DNA of 64,000 nt, from NCBI GenBank assembly GCA_029465975.1, contig CM055730.1:24550344-24614343 (forward strand), in the 5' to 3' direction. The first letter of the stretch is position 1. Each line of letters opens with the position of its first letter. Below the pieces are notes generated by a model that was not told the origin of the DNA, did not search any database, and saw only the letters and a list, made by a program, of their open reading frames with translations. This document shows, piece after piece, positions 1 to 15,557 of the stretch. The position numbers and the translations under genes were made by a program. The stretch is from Dallia pectoralis. Taxonomy: Eukaryota > Chordata > Actinopteri > Esociformes > Umbridae.

Positions 1-2602
1 GGAGTATTCAGCCTTCTTGGAGACCCTGAAGGGAGTCCTATATAGGGCTCCAGTAGGGGACTCCATCATTCTGCTGGGTGACTTCAACGCACATGTGGGC
101 AACGATGGAGACACCTGGAGAGGCGTGATTGGGAGGAACGGCCTCCCTGATCTAAACCCGAGCGGTCGTTTGTTATTGGACTTCTGTGCTAGTCATGGAT
201 TGTCTATAACAAACACCATGTTCGAACATAAGGAGGCGCATAAGTGTACATGGTACCAGAGCACCCTAGGCCGAAGGTCAATGATCGATTTTGTAATCGT
301 ATCGGCTGATCTAAGGCCGCATGTTTTGGACACTTGGGTGAAGAGAGGGGCAGAGCTGTCAACTGATCACCATCTTGTAGTGAGTTGGATCAGAGGGTGG
401 GGAAAGACTTTGGACAGACCATGTAAGCCCAAACGGGTAGTGCGGGTGAACTGGGAACGTCTGGAGGAGGCCCCTGTCCGAAAGATCTTTAACTCACACC
501 TCCGGCGGAGCTTTTCAGGCATCCCTGTGGAGGTTGGGGGCATTGAACCTGAGTGGGCAATGTTCAAAGCTTCTATTGCTGAAGCTGCGGCGGTGAGCTG
601 TGGTCTCAAGGTCCTGGGTGCCTCAAGGGGTGGTAACCCTAGAACACCGTGGTGGACCACGGTGGTCAGGGAAGCTGTCCGACTGAAGAAGGAGGCCTTC
701 AGGGATATGCTAGCCCTGGGGACTCCGGAGGCAGTTGCAGGGTACCGACAGGCCCGAAGGGCTGCAGCCGCTGCCGTGTCAGAGGCAAAGCAGCGGGTGT
801 GGGAGAAGTTTGGAGAAGCTATGGAGAAGGACTTTCGGTCGGCACCAAAATGCTTCTGGAAAACCGTTCGGCACCTCAGAAGGGGAAAACGGGGAACCAT
901 CCAAGCTGTGTACAGTAAGGATGGTACACTGTTGACCTCAACTGATGATGTGATCGGGCGCTGGAAAGAGCATTTTGAGGAGCTCCTGAATCCGACCTAC
1001 ACGCCCTCTAGTACAGAGGCAGAGCTGGAGGCTGATGGAGGGTCATCGTCAGTTTCCCTGGGGGAAGTCGCTGAGGTAGTCAAACAACTCCACAGTGGCA
1101 AAGCCCCAGGGACTGATGAGATTCGTCCAGAAATGCTAAAAGCTTTAGGTGGGGAAGGGCTGTCTTGGTTGACACGCCTCTTCAACATTGCATGGAAGTC
1201 TGGGACAGTGCCAGAGGAGTGGCAGACCGGGGTGGTGGTTCCCCTCTTTAAAAAGGGGGACCAGAGAGTGTGTGCCAATTACAGAGGTATCACACTCCTC
1301 AGCCTCCCTGGTAAAGTGTACTCCAAAGTGCTGGAAAGGAGGGTTCGGCCAATAGTCGAACCTCAGATTGAAGAGGAACAATGCGGTTTTCGTCCTGGCC
1401 GGGGAACCACGGACCAGCTCTTTACTCTCGCAAGGATCCTGGAGGGGGCCTGGGAGTATGCCCATCCAGTCTACATGTGTTTTGTGGATCTGGAGAAGGC
1501 GTATGACCGGGTACCCCGGGATCTTTTGTGGGAGGTGCTGCGGAGTATGGGGTGAGGGGTCTCTTCTCAGGGCCATCCAATCTCTGTACGCTCAAAGCAT
1601 GAGCTGTGTCCGTGTCCTCGGCAGTAAGTCGGATTCGTTCCAGGTGGGGGTTGGCCTCCGCCAGGGCTGCGCTTTGTCACCAATCCTGTTTGTAATATTC
1701 ATGGACAGGATATCAAGGCGTAGTCATGGGGGGGAGGGGTTTCCGTTCGGTGGGCTGATGGTCACATCACTGCTTTTTGCGGATGATGTGGTCCTGATGG
1801 CCTCATCGGTCGGTGACCTTCAGCACTCACTGGATTGGTTCGCAGCCGAGTGTGAAGCGGCTGGGATGAGGGTTAGCACCTCTAAATCTGAGGCCATGAC
1901 TCTCAGCAGGAAACCGGTGGAGTGCCTACTCCGGGTAGGGAATGAGTCCTTACTCCAAGTGAAGGAGTTCAAGTACCTCGGGGTCTTGTTCGCGAGTGAG
2001 GGAACAATGGAGCGGGAGATTGGTCGGAGGATCGAAGCAGCGGGGGCGGTGTTGCATTCGCTTCACCGCACCGTTGTGACGAAAAGAGAGCTGAGCCGAA
2101 AGGCAAAGCTCTCGATCTACCGGTCAATCTTTGTTCCTACCCTCACCTATGGTCATGAAAGCTGGGTCATGACCGAAAGAACTAGATCGCGGGTACAAGC
2201 GGCCGAAATGGGTTTTCTCAGAAAGGTGGCTGGCCTCTCCCTTAGGGATAGGGTGAGAAGCTCAGTCATCCGAGAGGAACTCGGAGTAGAGCCGCTGCTC
2301 CTTTGCATAGAAAGGAGCCAGTTGAGGTGGTTCGGGCATCTTGTACGAATGCCACCTGGGCGCCTCCCTAGAGAGGTGTTCCAGGCACGTCCAGCTGGGA
2401 GGAGACCTCGGGGAAGACCCAGGACAAGGTGGAGAGATTATATCTCCACACTGGCCTGGGAACGCCTCGGGATTCCCCAGTCAGAGCTGGCTAATGTTGC
2501 CCGGGAAAGGGAAGTTTGGGGTCCCCTGTTAGAGCTGCTACCCCGCGACCCGACCCCGGATAAGCGGTTGAAGATGAGATGAGAGAGATGAGATGAGATA
2601 AT
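1..2602 (+). mobile_element. Rex3 non-LTR retrotransposon (RTE clade), 5' end outside the window
   Basis: A long LINE copy begins before the window and ends in an imperfect GATG/GAGAT-type short repeat at about 2571-2602, the 3' tail style known for fish Rex3. The 20-base stretch at about 1221-1240 (tggcagaccggggtggtggt) matches the widely used Rex3 reverse-transcriptase PCR primer as I remember it, and the second primer site is recognisable near 1662. It encodes an AP-type endonuclease followed by reverse transcriptase. It lies in the direction opposite to sufu, probably in a sufu intron. The copy is long and lightly damaged, so it is fairly young. Confidence 0.9.
2..2582 (+). pseudogene. 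Rex3 endonuclease-reverse transcriptase ORF with one frameshift
   Basis: The ORF enters from outside the window and reads to about 1555. It then continues in another frame to 2582. Endonuclease motifs GDFNAHVG (near 80) and STDHHLVV (near 360) are present. RT motifs follow in order: NYRGITLLS, QCGFRPGRGTTDQ, CFVDLEKAYDRV, then after the shift GLRQGCALSPILF, LLFADDVVLMAS (the catalytic FADD box) and FKYLGVLFASEG. The break falls in two short G-runs at 1551-1560, which fits loss of G residues (inference). No other stop is visible, and the C-terminal domain runs to the natural end. The enzyme would nick DNA and copy its own RNA; this copy is inactive as assembled unless the frameshift is a sequencing error. 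Confidence 0.88.
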
Positions 2603-2654
2603 ATCATTGTTTAATGTTATAACTGGAAATGTACAAATAAAGTGTTAAAAAAAA

Positions 2655-2997
2655 GAACATCCCTTTCACTATAAATACAATCATTTATCTGTTATTGATT
2701 CATTTCCATCTATTTATTATGTTTGTGGTAGGACATCCCTTTCACTATAAATACAATAATTTGTCTGTTATTGATTCATTTCCATTTATTTATTATGTTT
2801 GTGGTAGGACATCCCTTTCACTATAAATACAATAATTTGTCTGTTATTGATTCATTTCCATCTATTTATTATGTTTGTGGTAGGACATCCCTTTCACTAT
2901 AAATAAAATAATATGTATGTTATTGATTAATTTCCATCTATTTATTATGTTTGTGGTAGGACATCCCTTTCACTATAAATACAATCATTTGTCTGAA
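2655..2997. repeat. 76-bp tandem repeat, about 4.5 copies
   Basis: The phrase 'acatccctttcactataaat' recurs at 2657, 2733, 2809, 2885 and 2961, an exact 76-bp spacing. Copies differ at only a few bases. The array starts after an A-run following AATAAA (2636) and stops in an A-run at 2995-3006, so it is framed by poly(A)-like tracts. Confidence 0.93.
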
Positions 2998-3913
2998 AAA
3001 AAAAAAGAAAGCCCCTCTTGGCCAACCTCAAGAATGAGTGATGATTATCTTGACAATTTGGCTTGGGGGTTAAATATCAGATTGTTCCGGGTAAACACGC
3101 CTATCTCGTATAAGGGTTCTACATTATTTGATGAACATTTTGGATTTATATCAATAGAGATCATTTTCTAGGTAGTTACACTAAGAAACCGTAAGCACAA
3201 TAAAATATCCTGTGCATAAAAGGCTAAACTTTGTCACAGCTGTAAAGAAAAGACAAAGTTAACCTAATTTGTCCCCCGATCAAAGAAAGAGTTAAATACA
3301 ATTTCTAGAGTTAATCATACCACCAGAGGAAACATTGTAAAAAACATAGTAACACTGTTTCAAAAAACAAAGCCACAGCTGGGTCATATCACCATTGTCT
3401 TCTAGTGGGACCTTATCCAACTATATAACTTTCTGAGAATGATGAATATAATGGCTTTGCCATTCGGATTTGGTCAGACCAGCCGGGGGAAAAATTGTCA
3501 GTAAATGTATATTGGGAAATATAATCGAAATTAATCCAGAAATCAATCAATCAATCAGGATCCAAATACTAAATCACGATTATCCATCAAAAACACAAAA
3601 AATAAGGTGCAATTGGTATGAAATGAATATGTAACCAAGGCTCAGACAGTGTAGAGGCCTGAGCTAAAACTGCCTTTGTCTGCTCATCTGTTAGGGGCGA
3701 ATTCATTATGCCAAAACAAAATAGACAAATTTGCTTCAGGAGAAAATCTGCTAGATCCCTCCAGATTTTGTTCCTGTCTATTCTTTCTGAAGAAACTTAT
3801 TTTAACCAATACATTTTGTCAGGAATAATGAATACATTCCAGATGCGTACTGGTGTGATTCTCATAACGGGGGTACTTGCAGAATAGAACTTCTCATCTC
3901 CCACTAGACTGTA
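2998..3913. other. No gene seen: probable sufu intron 3
   Basis: AT-rich non-coding DNA downstream of the sufu exon 3 donor on the minus strand. I looked for the next sufu exon and did not find it. No repeat family was recognised. Confidence 0.5.
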
Positions 3914-4054
3914 TCCCATGTGCATATGCCAATTCAATGCTAACTTGAGAATGCTTATTAGAGCGTTTACTGCCAGTTTTCTGAAAACAAAATGAGTGGG
4001 ATTTTTGCAAAGTTGCTTGAGAATCTCGATCTTCATGTCTATAAACATTCTTAC

Positions 4055-4066
<12 letters not shown>
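3914..4066. repeat. Source copy of a segmental duplication (sufu exon 3 end plus intron 3)
   Basis: This segment is about 90% identical to 8281-8429 in the same orientation. It contains the last 12 coding bases of sufu exon 3, the splice donor and about 140 bp of intron 3. It is taken as the original because it joins the intact exon. Confidence 0.9.
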
Positions 4067-8888
<4,822 letters not shown>

Positions 8889-9120
8889 CCCGTACTGCAC
8901 TTCAGAAAAATGGACAACAAAAACACTCCTTTCGACGGAACAACAGTTACTGTATTTTCAGTTATGTTAGGTTAAGTAATTACATGAAAAAGCCAGACCA
9001 ATTTCGTTCCATGTAACTGCCTGTTGCTTGCTCGTCGAGCCAACCTTTAAAAACTTTCCGTCATTGGTTGAGACTGTAGAAAAGAAAAACGTACTGAAGT
9101 GACGTTCTTCACTCCAATAA
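8889..9120 (-). promoter_or_regulatory. sufu 5' untranslated region and proximal promoter
   Basis: This is the region directly upstream of the sufu ATG on the minus strand. A minus-strand CCAAT box (complement of attgg, 9063-9067) lies about 175 bp before the start codon. No clear TATA box is visible. Assignment is by position and this single motif only. Confidence 0.45.
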
Positions 9121-9477
9121 AATCATGTTTATGTACGAGGTTCCAAAAACTGAGGTATGGTTGGTTGATCAATATTATATTCCTAATGTAATATTTTTTT
9201 TAACTTTATTTCAACATAAAAATTTCGTTTATTACTATGTAACACGTAAAAAAATTGTCAGACCAATACAGAATGCCAACGACGTCACCGCGACGTCATC
9301 GCGCAATGTATTGTGTGGCGTATCCGCCATTTTGTGAGGCCACACAAGCCGGTAACCAACGGTAACCAAGCAGCACTATATAGAGAAACTAGAGAGAAAC
9401 ACATGTTGTTTGTATGAATTATTTATTTGAGTATGTTAAAAACTAGTTTAAAACAAGGTAGATTATACAGAGACAAA

Positions 9478-9600
9478 CTCCTACCGGACGCCAAGAAACG
9501 CTATGTTGAAAAAAAAAAACTTTATTGGAAATGTCGATCCTTATGAAGTCCCAAAAGAGCAGTGGATCCGCGACCCTGACTGACGCCTTACCCCCAATCA
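9478..9600 (+). pseudogene. Fragment of a YqaJ-type transposon ORF
   Basis: The plus strand reads RDKLLPDAKKRYVEKKKLYW and, after a frameshift in an A-run/YWKC region, DPYEVPKEQWIRDPD followed by PITFHD-like sequence. The 'DPYE-PK--W' pattern is typical of the N-terminal segment of fish proteins that continue into a YqaJ exonuclease domain. The nuclease domain itself is not present here. Confidence 0.5.
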
Positions 9601-10051
9601 CATTTCATGATACATTTTTAGGGTTCCTCCGTCACAAGTAACAAGTTAACATGGGCGCACTACATTCGGTTATGATAGCAGCGGTCTGTATATGTTCGTG
9701 CTGCGGTGTAAACAAACACCTCAGACTGTTAGGCTGAATTAACTTAATTACAAACACATTAAACCAGATTATGACCCAAAAAAAGAATTAAATTACGAAC
9801 ATTTGAACGATTTATTTACTCTGAACAGGCATCGATACGGTCAACTACATTAAACTTCCCATCCGGTGTTTCTAATGACACGCCCACGTCGCATCTGGAA
9901 TGTCACCAGTTTTAACATGATCACCAGTTAAAACGTAACACCGGCTTTCGTTCTTTTAGCATAGTTGTAGACTACGACACCGGCAACAAGGTTGTTTATT
10001 TCTCATTGTACAGCACAAGCTTGTAGAGTGTCCCAGGTGCAGTGTTGGAGC

Positions 10052-10627
10052 TAGGGGTGCACGATATTGACAAAATGTGATATTGCGATATTGACCATGA
10101 ATATTGCAATGTATGTAAAAACACAAAAGTTATGGGAAAATGCCTCAAAATAGATAAATATATATAAACAAAATCGATTGTGGCGTTTGCACTCATCCTT
10201 TAGTGGAATGTGGTGGTTTTTAAGATGGGAAATTAGGTTGGTTGTATTTCCTCTTGCTTCAACTTTTCTTTAGCTTCTCAGTTCTCTACTTGCTTTTTCT
10301 CACTTTGTCCGGGTATGTCTCTTCACTCACGTGGTCGGAGTTAACACATACGTCACGTGTTCCATAGGGTCTGTTCGTTTAGTGGACCCGTTCGCTCACA
10401 CTTGCATGTGACAGGGCAACTGACCAATTAAACGTGGTCATTATATATAGTTTTCAAGCGTGGGCTTAAATCGAACACAACTAAGCCACAAAGCCAATAG
10501 ACGCATCTCTCCTCAAAATAAATGTATAAATAAATAAATATCGCACTTCTTGCGACATTTTCGATATTGATATTCCGCAACGTGATATCGCAATAAAGAT
10601 ATTGAGTCGATATATCGTGCACCCCTA
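10052..10627. mobile_element. Non-autonomous hAT transposon with perfect 8-bp TSD
   Basis: Terminal repeats TAGGGGTGCACGATAT and ATATCGTGCACCCCTA bound a 576-bp element. It is flanked on both sides by GTTGGAGC (10044-10051 and 10628-10635), the 8-bp target duplication of hAT elements. The interior is related to 29829-30283, which retains a BED-finger remnant. It is inserted in the ISL2EU-like element. Confidence 0.95.
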
Positions 10628-10942
10628 GTTGGAGCCCAGTCAGGATTGGACTCATCCATTTCGTATGCGGGTTTACCTTCAAGAAGACATCAATAAATAA
10701 ATACAGAACAAACAAAAAACTACTGCAGTGAAAGAACTTCTTTTTAAACAACGCTTTCAAAAAGGTATTTTAATAAAAAATAAAAACATGGTAAGATGGC
10801 ACGATATGCGTTTGCCAGAGTCTAAAAGGTGTTTAATATGACTCAATGCTCAGATTAAAGAATAAAATCTATTTTTCTGCAAGATATTTAGAAGTGGAAT
10901 AGTACGTTGCTGGTAAAATGTCCCTAATACTTTGACACTCAC

Positions 10943-11079
10943 CTGAATAATAGTGTCTGGAACACACATTTTTTAACGATCTTGGGATGCTGGAAAACTT
11001 GATGTCTGTACGTCTTACGGCTGATATCCAAGACAGCCGGCGTCTCTTAGTCACATCAGACACATAGCTTCCTTGATTC
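10943..11079 (-). pseudogene. THAP zinc-finger exon
   Basis: The minus strand encodes VSDVTKRRRLSWISAVRR and then LKNVCSRHYYSG, which fits the middle and C-x-x-H part of a THAP DNA-binding domain (conserved W and CSRH). A GTGAGT donor follows at 10942-10937 and a plausible AG acceptor precedes it near 11080. The first THAP cysteines and downstream exons were not found, so it is an orphan exon of a transposase gene. Confidence 0.6.
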
Positions 11080-11483
11080 TGCCTCTAGACGGGAAAGCTA
11101 AAGAAAGACAATACCTTGTCTAATTTCTTTCCTTGTCGGCCTTGTGAACGGACATTACAACCGACAACACAACATGTTCATAGGCTACTTTATTGACGGT
11201 CCGGATTCGCATCTTTCAGATTAACAGCAGAACGGCGATTGCATCACAATATGGCGGCACTACCCATCAACCACCGCGGCGCTCTGGGGCTTGACGTCTT
11301 GTTGCCAAGCTCTATTGCTCTAATAACGTAACTGGTTTAAAATGTGCCAATACGCATCTCAGAGGTTGTAAGGTATTGTCAATCTACCTCGGGTAAGTTC
11401 TGTGGTCAGGAACTCCTTGATGCGTTGTGCCTAAGAACTGCTTTTTGACGTGGTATATTGGCGATACACTAGATCCCCTTATG

Positions 11484-12390
11484 CAAGGGCGTAGGTTTGG
11501 TCTCAGCTTTGGTGGGGACATGTGGAGAGAAATATGTGCAGACAAAAATAATTATGTAGTACCTGCTGTTTGACGTTTGGATGGCAATGCTGTTTGTCAG
11601 ATTCAAGCATTTTGTAGCGACCCTGGTGGTGCCGTTATTTGCCCCTCCAGATGTGATATCCCTATATGGAGCAGTGGGTAGTGCGCTCGGCTGTAGAGCC
11701 GTAGGGCGATGGTTTGATTCCCCCCACTATCTTGATTTTGCCCAGATTAAATAGTGTAACATTTATGTTACTGAGTATGGAAATGCATTATTATTATTAA
11801 TCATATAATGATTTATTATATTTGACTAACCAACAATGTCAAATTATTCACATTGCTAACACATTTTTTTTAGCACATGTGCCTAGCAATGCAATGACAG
11901 TCCTTCATTAAACTGCTCACTACCACTGCTAGTTTGATTGTATGGCTAGTTATTTAGCCTGACGTACACTGTGCTTCGAGCAAAAGATCTGTATGTCCCC
12001 TTTCTTTTTTTGGGTGGCATAGCTGACCCATATGCTAAAGGGCAAAGGGATTGTTATATAGTTTCTCTTTTTTGGAGTATGTATTAACAGAAAGCACTGG
12101 TAACTTTACCGTTGTCTTCAGTCGCTCGCTAGCACACACCTGCTTGATTTGACTCTCCTGTGGACTCAGTGTGTCAGATAACTCCCCCCTATGTTTTATA
12201 GCCAATCAAATTACGACGTTTCTAGTACCGCCCTCCTGGCGCTGGCGGTCGGAATTGATCCGAATAGCAGCACAAACTCACAACGGAGTTTGCTAAAATA
12301 TTGGTGGGGAGAATTTTGTCATGTTATAATATTGGTGGGGACATGTATGACATGTATGTCCCCACTGTCCCCCCTAAATCTACGCCCTTG
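11484..12390. mobile_element. Non-autonomous hAT-like element (CAAGGGCGTAG family) with perfect 8-bp TSD
   Basis: It begins CAAGGGCGTAGGTTT and ends AAATCTACGCCCTTG. The flanks are CCCTTATG at 11476-11483 and 12391-12398. The 907-bp interior has no transposase but contains a tRNA-like segment. Confidence 0.93.
11667..11740 (+). other. tRNA-like segment with Pol III A and B boxes
   Basis: Within the hAT element, 'tgggtagtgcgc' resembles an A box and 'ggtttgattcc' (11711-11721) a B box at about the right spacing. It is preceded by 'tggagcag'. It could be a tRNA-derived SINE head or a captured decayed tRNA. It does not fold convincingly enough by eye to call a tRNA gene. Confidence 0.4.
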
Positions 12391-12398
12391 CCCTTATG

Positions 12399-13342
12399 CC
12401 TTAGTCCTTACATAAACCACAAGATTGAGAAAACGTGTATTTTTACTGTTGTGTTGGTAACTTGTTTTTAACACCAACAAGGCTGCCAGTCATTCAGTCT
12501 GTCAGTTGTATCAGTCAGCAATGTTGCAAAGCAAAAGTATTTGGCTGAGTACACCAGGTTTGGTAAGATTCTTCATATGAGCAAAATGTATTTGTATAAC
12601 CTACCAGTGACCATAAGTAATCATTTTTGACTCCATTTTTTTAATTTAATTGATTATCAGTGTTTAATAATGAACTCCTTTCAAGCCCAGCCGAGTACAT
12701 TTCCTTTATACTTTAATACCTCTCAGTGATGAGGTCAGTGATGTTTTTTGGACCCCGCTGATCTCTCTGCTATAGTTTCCACGATTCAAGCTTCCATGGA
12801 ACAGTGTCTGCCTGAGTCACTTCTCTCAGTAAAGATAAGACATAGCTGTGGCCTGGGTGTGTGGGTTTGGTATGCTGAACCCTATTAACCTAGCTGACAA
12901 TGCTAAACGGTAACATTTACTGTAAAAGCTATGTGCTTGAGCCCACCATGTTTCTCACTAAATATGTTTTCAATGCAAATCATATTCCAATATTTATCAT
13001 AAGATTGTTCAAATGAATGAAACAGCTGACACTTTTCTGGAGGATTCATTGAAACAATAGGTACAATAACTCAAACAAGACATTTGCAGTTTATTATCTC
13101 TGTAAAGTTAAATGATGGCAACATCAACAGGACACACTTCTTTTATTTGACGTTTGTCTTATAAAAAAGAAAATTCTAATTCGGAAGAATTGATTCTGTC
13201 TTGTTACCATGAGCTGATAAGGAGCGCCTTGCCAGAAGAACTAAGCCCATAGATGACCATCCTTTTATCACCATCTATGGAATTCAGTTCTCAGGGCACA
13301 ACACCTTTGATTCCTTATACACATACTGTATCCTCTTCACCT
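12399..13342. other. No gene or clear repeat seen
   Basis: Non-coding DNA between two transposons. Reading frames are short and without recognisable domains. Confidence 0.5.
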
Positions 13343-13344
13343 TA

Positions 13345-13926
13345 CAGTGAAGGAAGAAGTTATTTGATCCCCTGCTGATTTTGTATGCTTGCCCACTGAC
13401 AAAGACTAAAAATTAAATGCAGATATATAGTGAAGGAAGAAAGTATTTGTTCCCCTGATTTTTTTACATTTGCCCACTGAGAAAGACATAATCAGTCTAT
13501 CATTTTAATTGTAGGTTTATTTGAACAGTGAGAGATAGAATAACAACAACAACAAAAAATATTGTCCCTGACATCCTTGGACAACTCTTTGGTCTTGGCC
13601 ATGGTGTAGAGTTTGGCATCTGAATGAATGATTGCTTCTGTGGACAGGTGTCTTTTAGACAGGTAACAAGGGTGTGCTCCTAATCTTAGCTCGTTACATG
13701 TGTAAAAGACACCTGGAAGCCAGAAATCTTGCTGATTGACAGGGGATCAAATAAAATGCAAATCAATGTATAACTTAATTGAAATGCGTTATTCTGGATT
13801 CTTTTGTTCTGTTTATTTTAATCACTGTTCAAATAAACCTACCATTAAAATTATAGACTGATCATGTCTTTCTCAGTAGGCAAAGGCAAAAAATCAGGGG
13901 ATCAAATCATTTCTTCAATCACTGTA
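13345..13926. mobile_element. Deletion derivative of a Tc1-like transposon, with a doubled left end
   Basis: The left end 'cagtgaaggaagaagttatttgatcccct' type sequence occurs at 13345 and again, slightly altered, at about 13426. The complementary right end is 'ggggatcaaatcatttcttc' to 'cactgta' at 13926. On the minus strand near 13570-13600 the transposase start MAKTKELSKDV is visible and then lost. Most of the transposase gene has been deleted. Confidence 0.85.
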
Positions 13927-15225
13927 TATCTGCATTTTATTTTTAGCATCTTTCTAAAGTATTCAAATCCATTTGTCCAATAGACTTGGGGAAAAAAGTT
14001 CCCCATCGTAGCAAATGTTGTTTCAATAGCAGTCTCTAAATTCTGTATATGCCTCATCGCATCTTTCACACTAATCTTAAAAACTCAATAACCAGAACAA
14101 AACATTTAAGACTGATACAGTATTTTGTAACAACATGCAGCAGACCAGTGGAGTACATACATATGTTTGAGTATGTTCTGTTTTCATTTAAGACTGATTA
14201 ATGAAGAGCAGAAAGTTAATTATAGTACACTCTTAAATAAGAGGAACCCTTTGATTCACTGTTTTTATATCCATTTAGAAATATTTTGGGTTTCTATAGG
14301 GACAGCCATTTAGATCCATTCTCCAATTCTAATCTTGCTAAAGGATTGTTTAAATGATTGATTTGCAACAGACAAGATTCCTGGAAGTGTTTCACAACTT
14401 AACAACTTGCTGTAACAGCAATTGGCGCGAAGGAAAGGGACTCATCTGTGGTGATTGCTAATGCAAGGTTAAGATCACACACACACAAACTGCAGCACTT
14501 GCCAGCCACATACACATACTTACTTAACCACAGTATTAGTCATACATTGATAAAATATGAATATAAATATTTGTAAGAGATTCATACAAAAAACACATTT
14601 ATATCTGAATTGTCTAATGTAATCCAATTTGTTCACTTTACAGTCAATACTCACAGTGTTAGTACAGCTTTAGGGAAGCTTATTACCACCTACTATCCCA
14701 TGGTGGTTCTTGGTGGATTCTTAAGAAAATACAACCACAAGCACATAGACACAAATACACCGATACACAAATTAAGACAAAGAGTACGGAAAGAACACAC
14801 CTTAGCAAATGCTCAGGAAACTCCATTCTTCAAGTCAGCCTGCTGAACTAAGCAACAACTGATTGAAAAGATGTTAACCAAAATTATACCATGCTGTTGT
14901 AACCAAATTATATTTTATGTTTATAAGGGCTTCTTAATTTTATAATGTATACATTTATAAACTATTAAAATACATTTCCCTTACTAGAAGTGCAAAAATA
15001 CAATCCACATACATCTCAATTCAGGACTATTATCCTGCTGCAGCAAACTGATTACTTTCATAGATTTCTAGCTAGCAGGGGCTAATGTTAGCCGAAGTTT
15101 GTAATTTAATTTAATTTAAAAAAGAACTCAAACATTGATTACATTTTTTTCTCACGTTTGGTGAGACAAAACACTATGAAGTTTACATGAGGAATGTGTC
15201 ACAATGTTTCATTTCACCCTGCTAG
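13927..15225. other. No gene seen
   Basis: AT-rich non-coding sequence with short frames only. A small (CA)n patch lies at about 14478. I recognised no transposon ends here. Confidence 0.45.
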
Positions 15226-15557
15226 ATATGGGGCTGCGTAGCCACAGACCGGTTTGAGTGTAAGAAACATAATAAAAGTTCAAGGTGTTGCCCTGGCCTC
15301 CAGATTTCCCAGATCTCAATCAATTTGAGTATCCATGGGATGTGCTGGACCAACAAGTCCGATTCACAGTGGCTCCACCTCGCAACTAACAAGACTTGAA
15401 AGATCTCCTGCTAATGTCTTGGTGCCGGATACCACAGGGCAACTTCAAGGGACTTGTAGAGTCCATGCTATAGCGGGTCAGCACGGTTTTGGTGGCCCAT
15501 GATAGGATCAGCAGCATTTTAGGCAAGAGGTCATAATGTTTTGTCTTATCAGTGTAT
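15226..15557 (+). mobile_element. 3' part of a Tc1-like transposon, internally deleted
   Basis: 'tatggggctgcgtagcc' is followed after a deletion by a block encoding the Tc1 C-terminus in broken form (DLNQFEYPWDVLDQQV, then PPRN, QDLKDLLL and WCRIPQ), and by the right end 'ggtcataatg...cagtgta'. It is the same family as 7190-7470 and 50704-51050. Several stops are present. Confidence 0.8.

Larger units (their letters stand above)
9255..11325. mobile_element. Remnant of an ISL2EU-like DNA transposon (YqaJ-type and THAP parts)
   Basis: The two ends appear to be imperfect inverted repeats. The left segment at about 9260-9340 (accaatacagaatgccaacgac, later ccgccattttgtgagg) resembles the complement of about 11236-11322 (gcaatagagcttggcaac, then gccgccatattgtgatg). 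Between them lie a plus-strand fragment like the N-terminus of YqaJ-protein ORFs and a minus-strand THAP exon. One DNA transposon with a THAP transposase and a separate YqaJ nuclease ORF is the ISL2EU plan. A hAT element is inserted in the middle. Element identity is inference. Confidence 0.5.
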
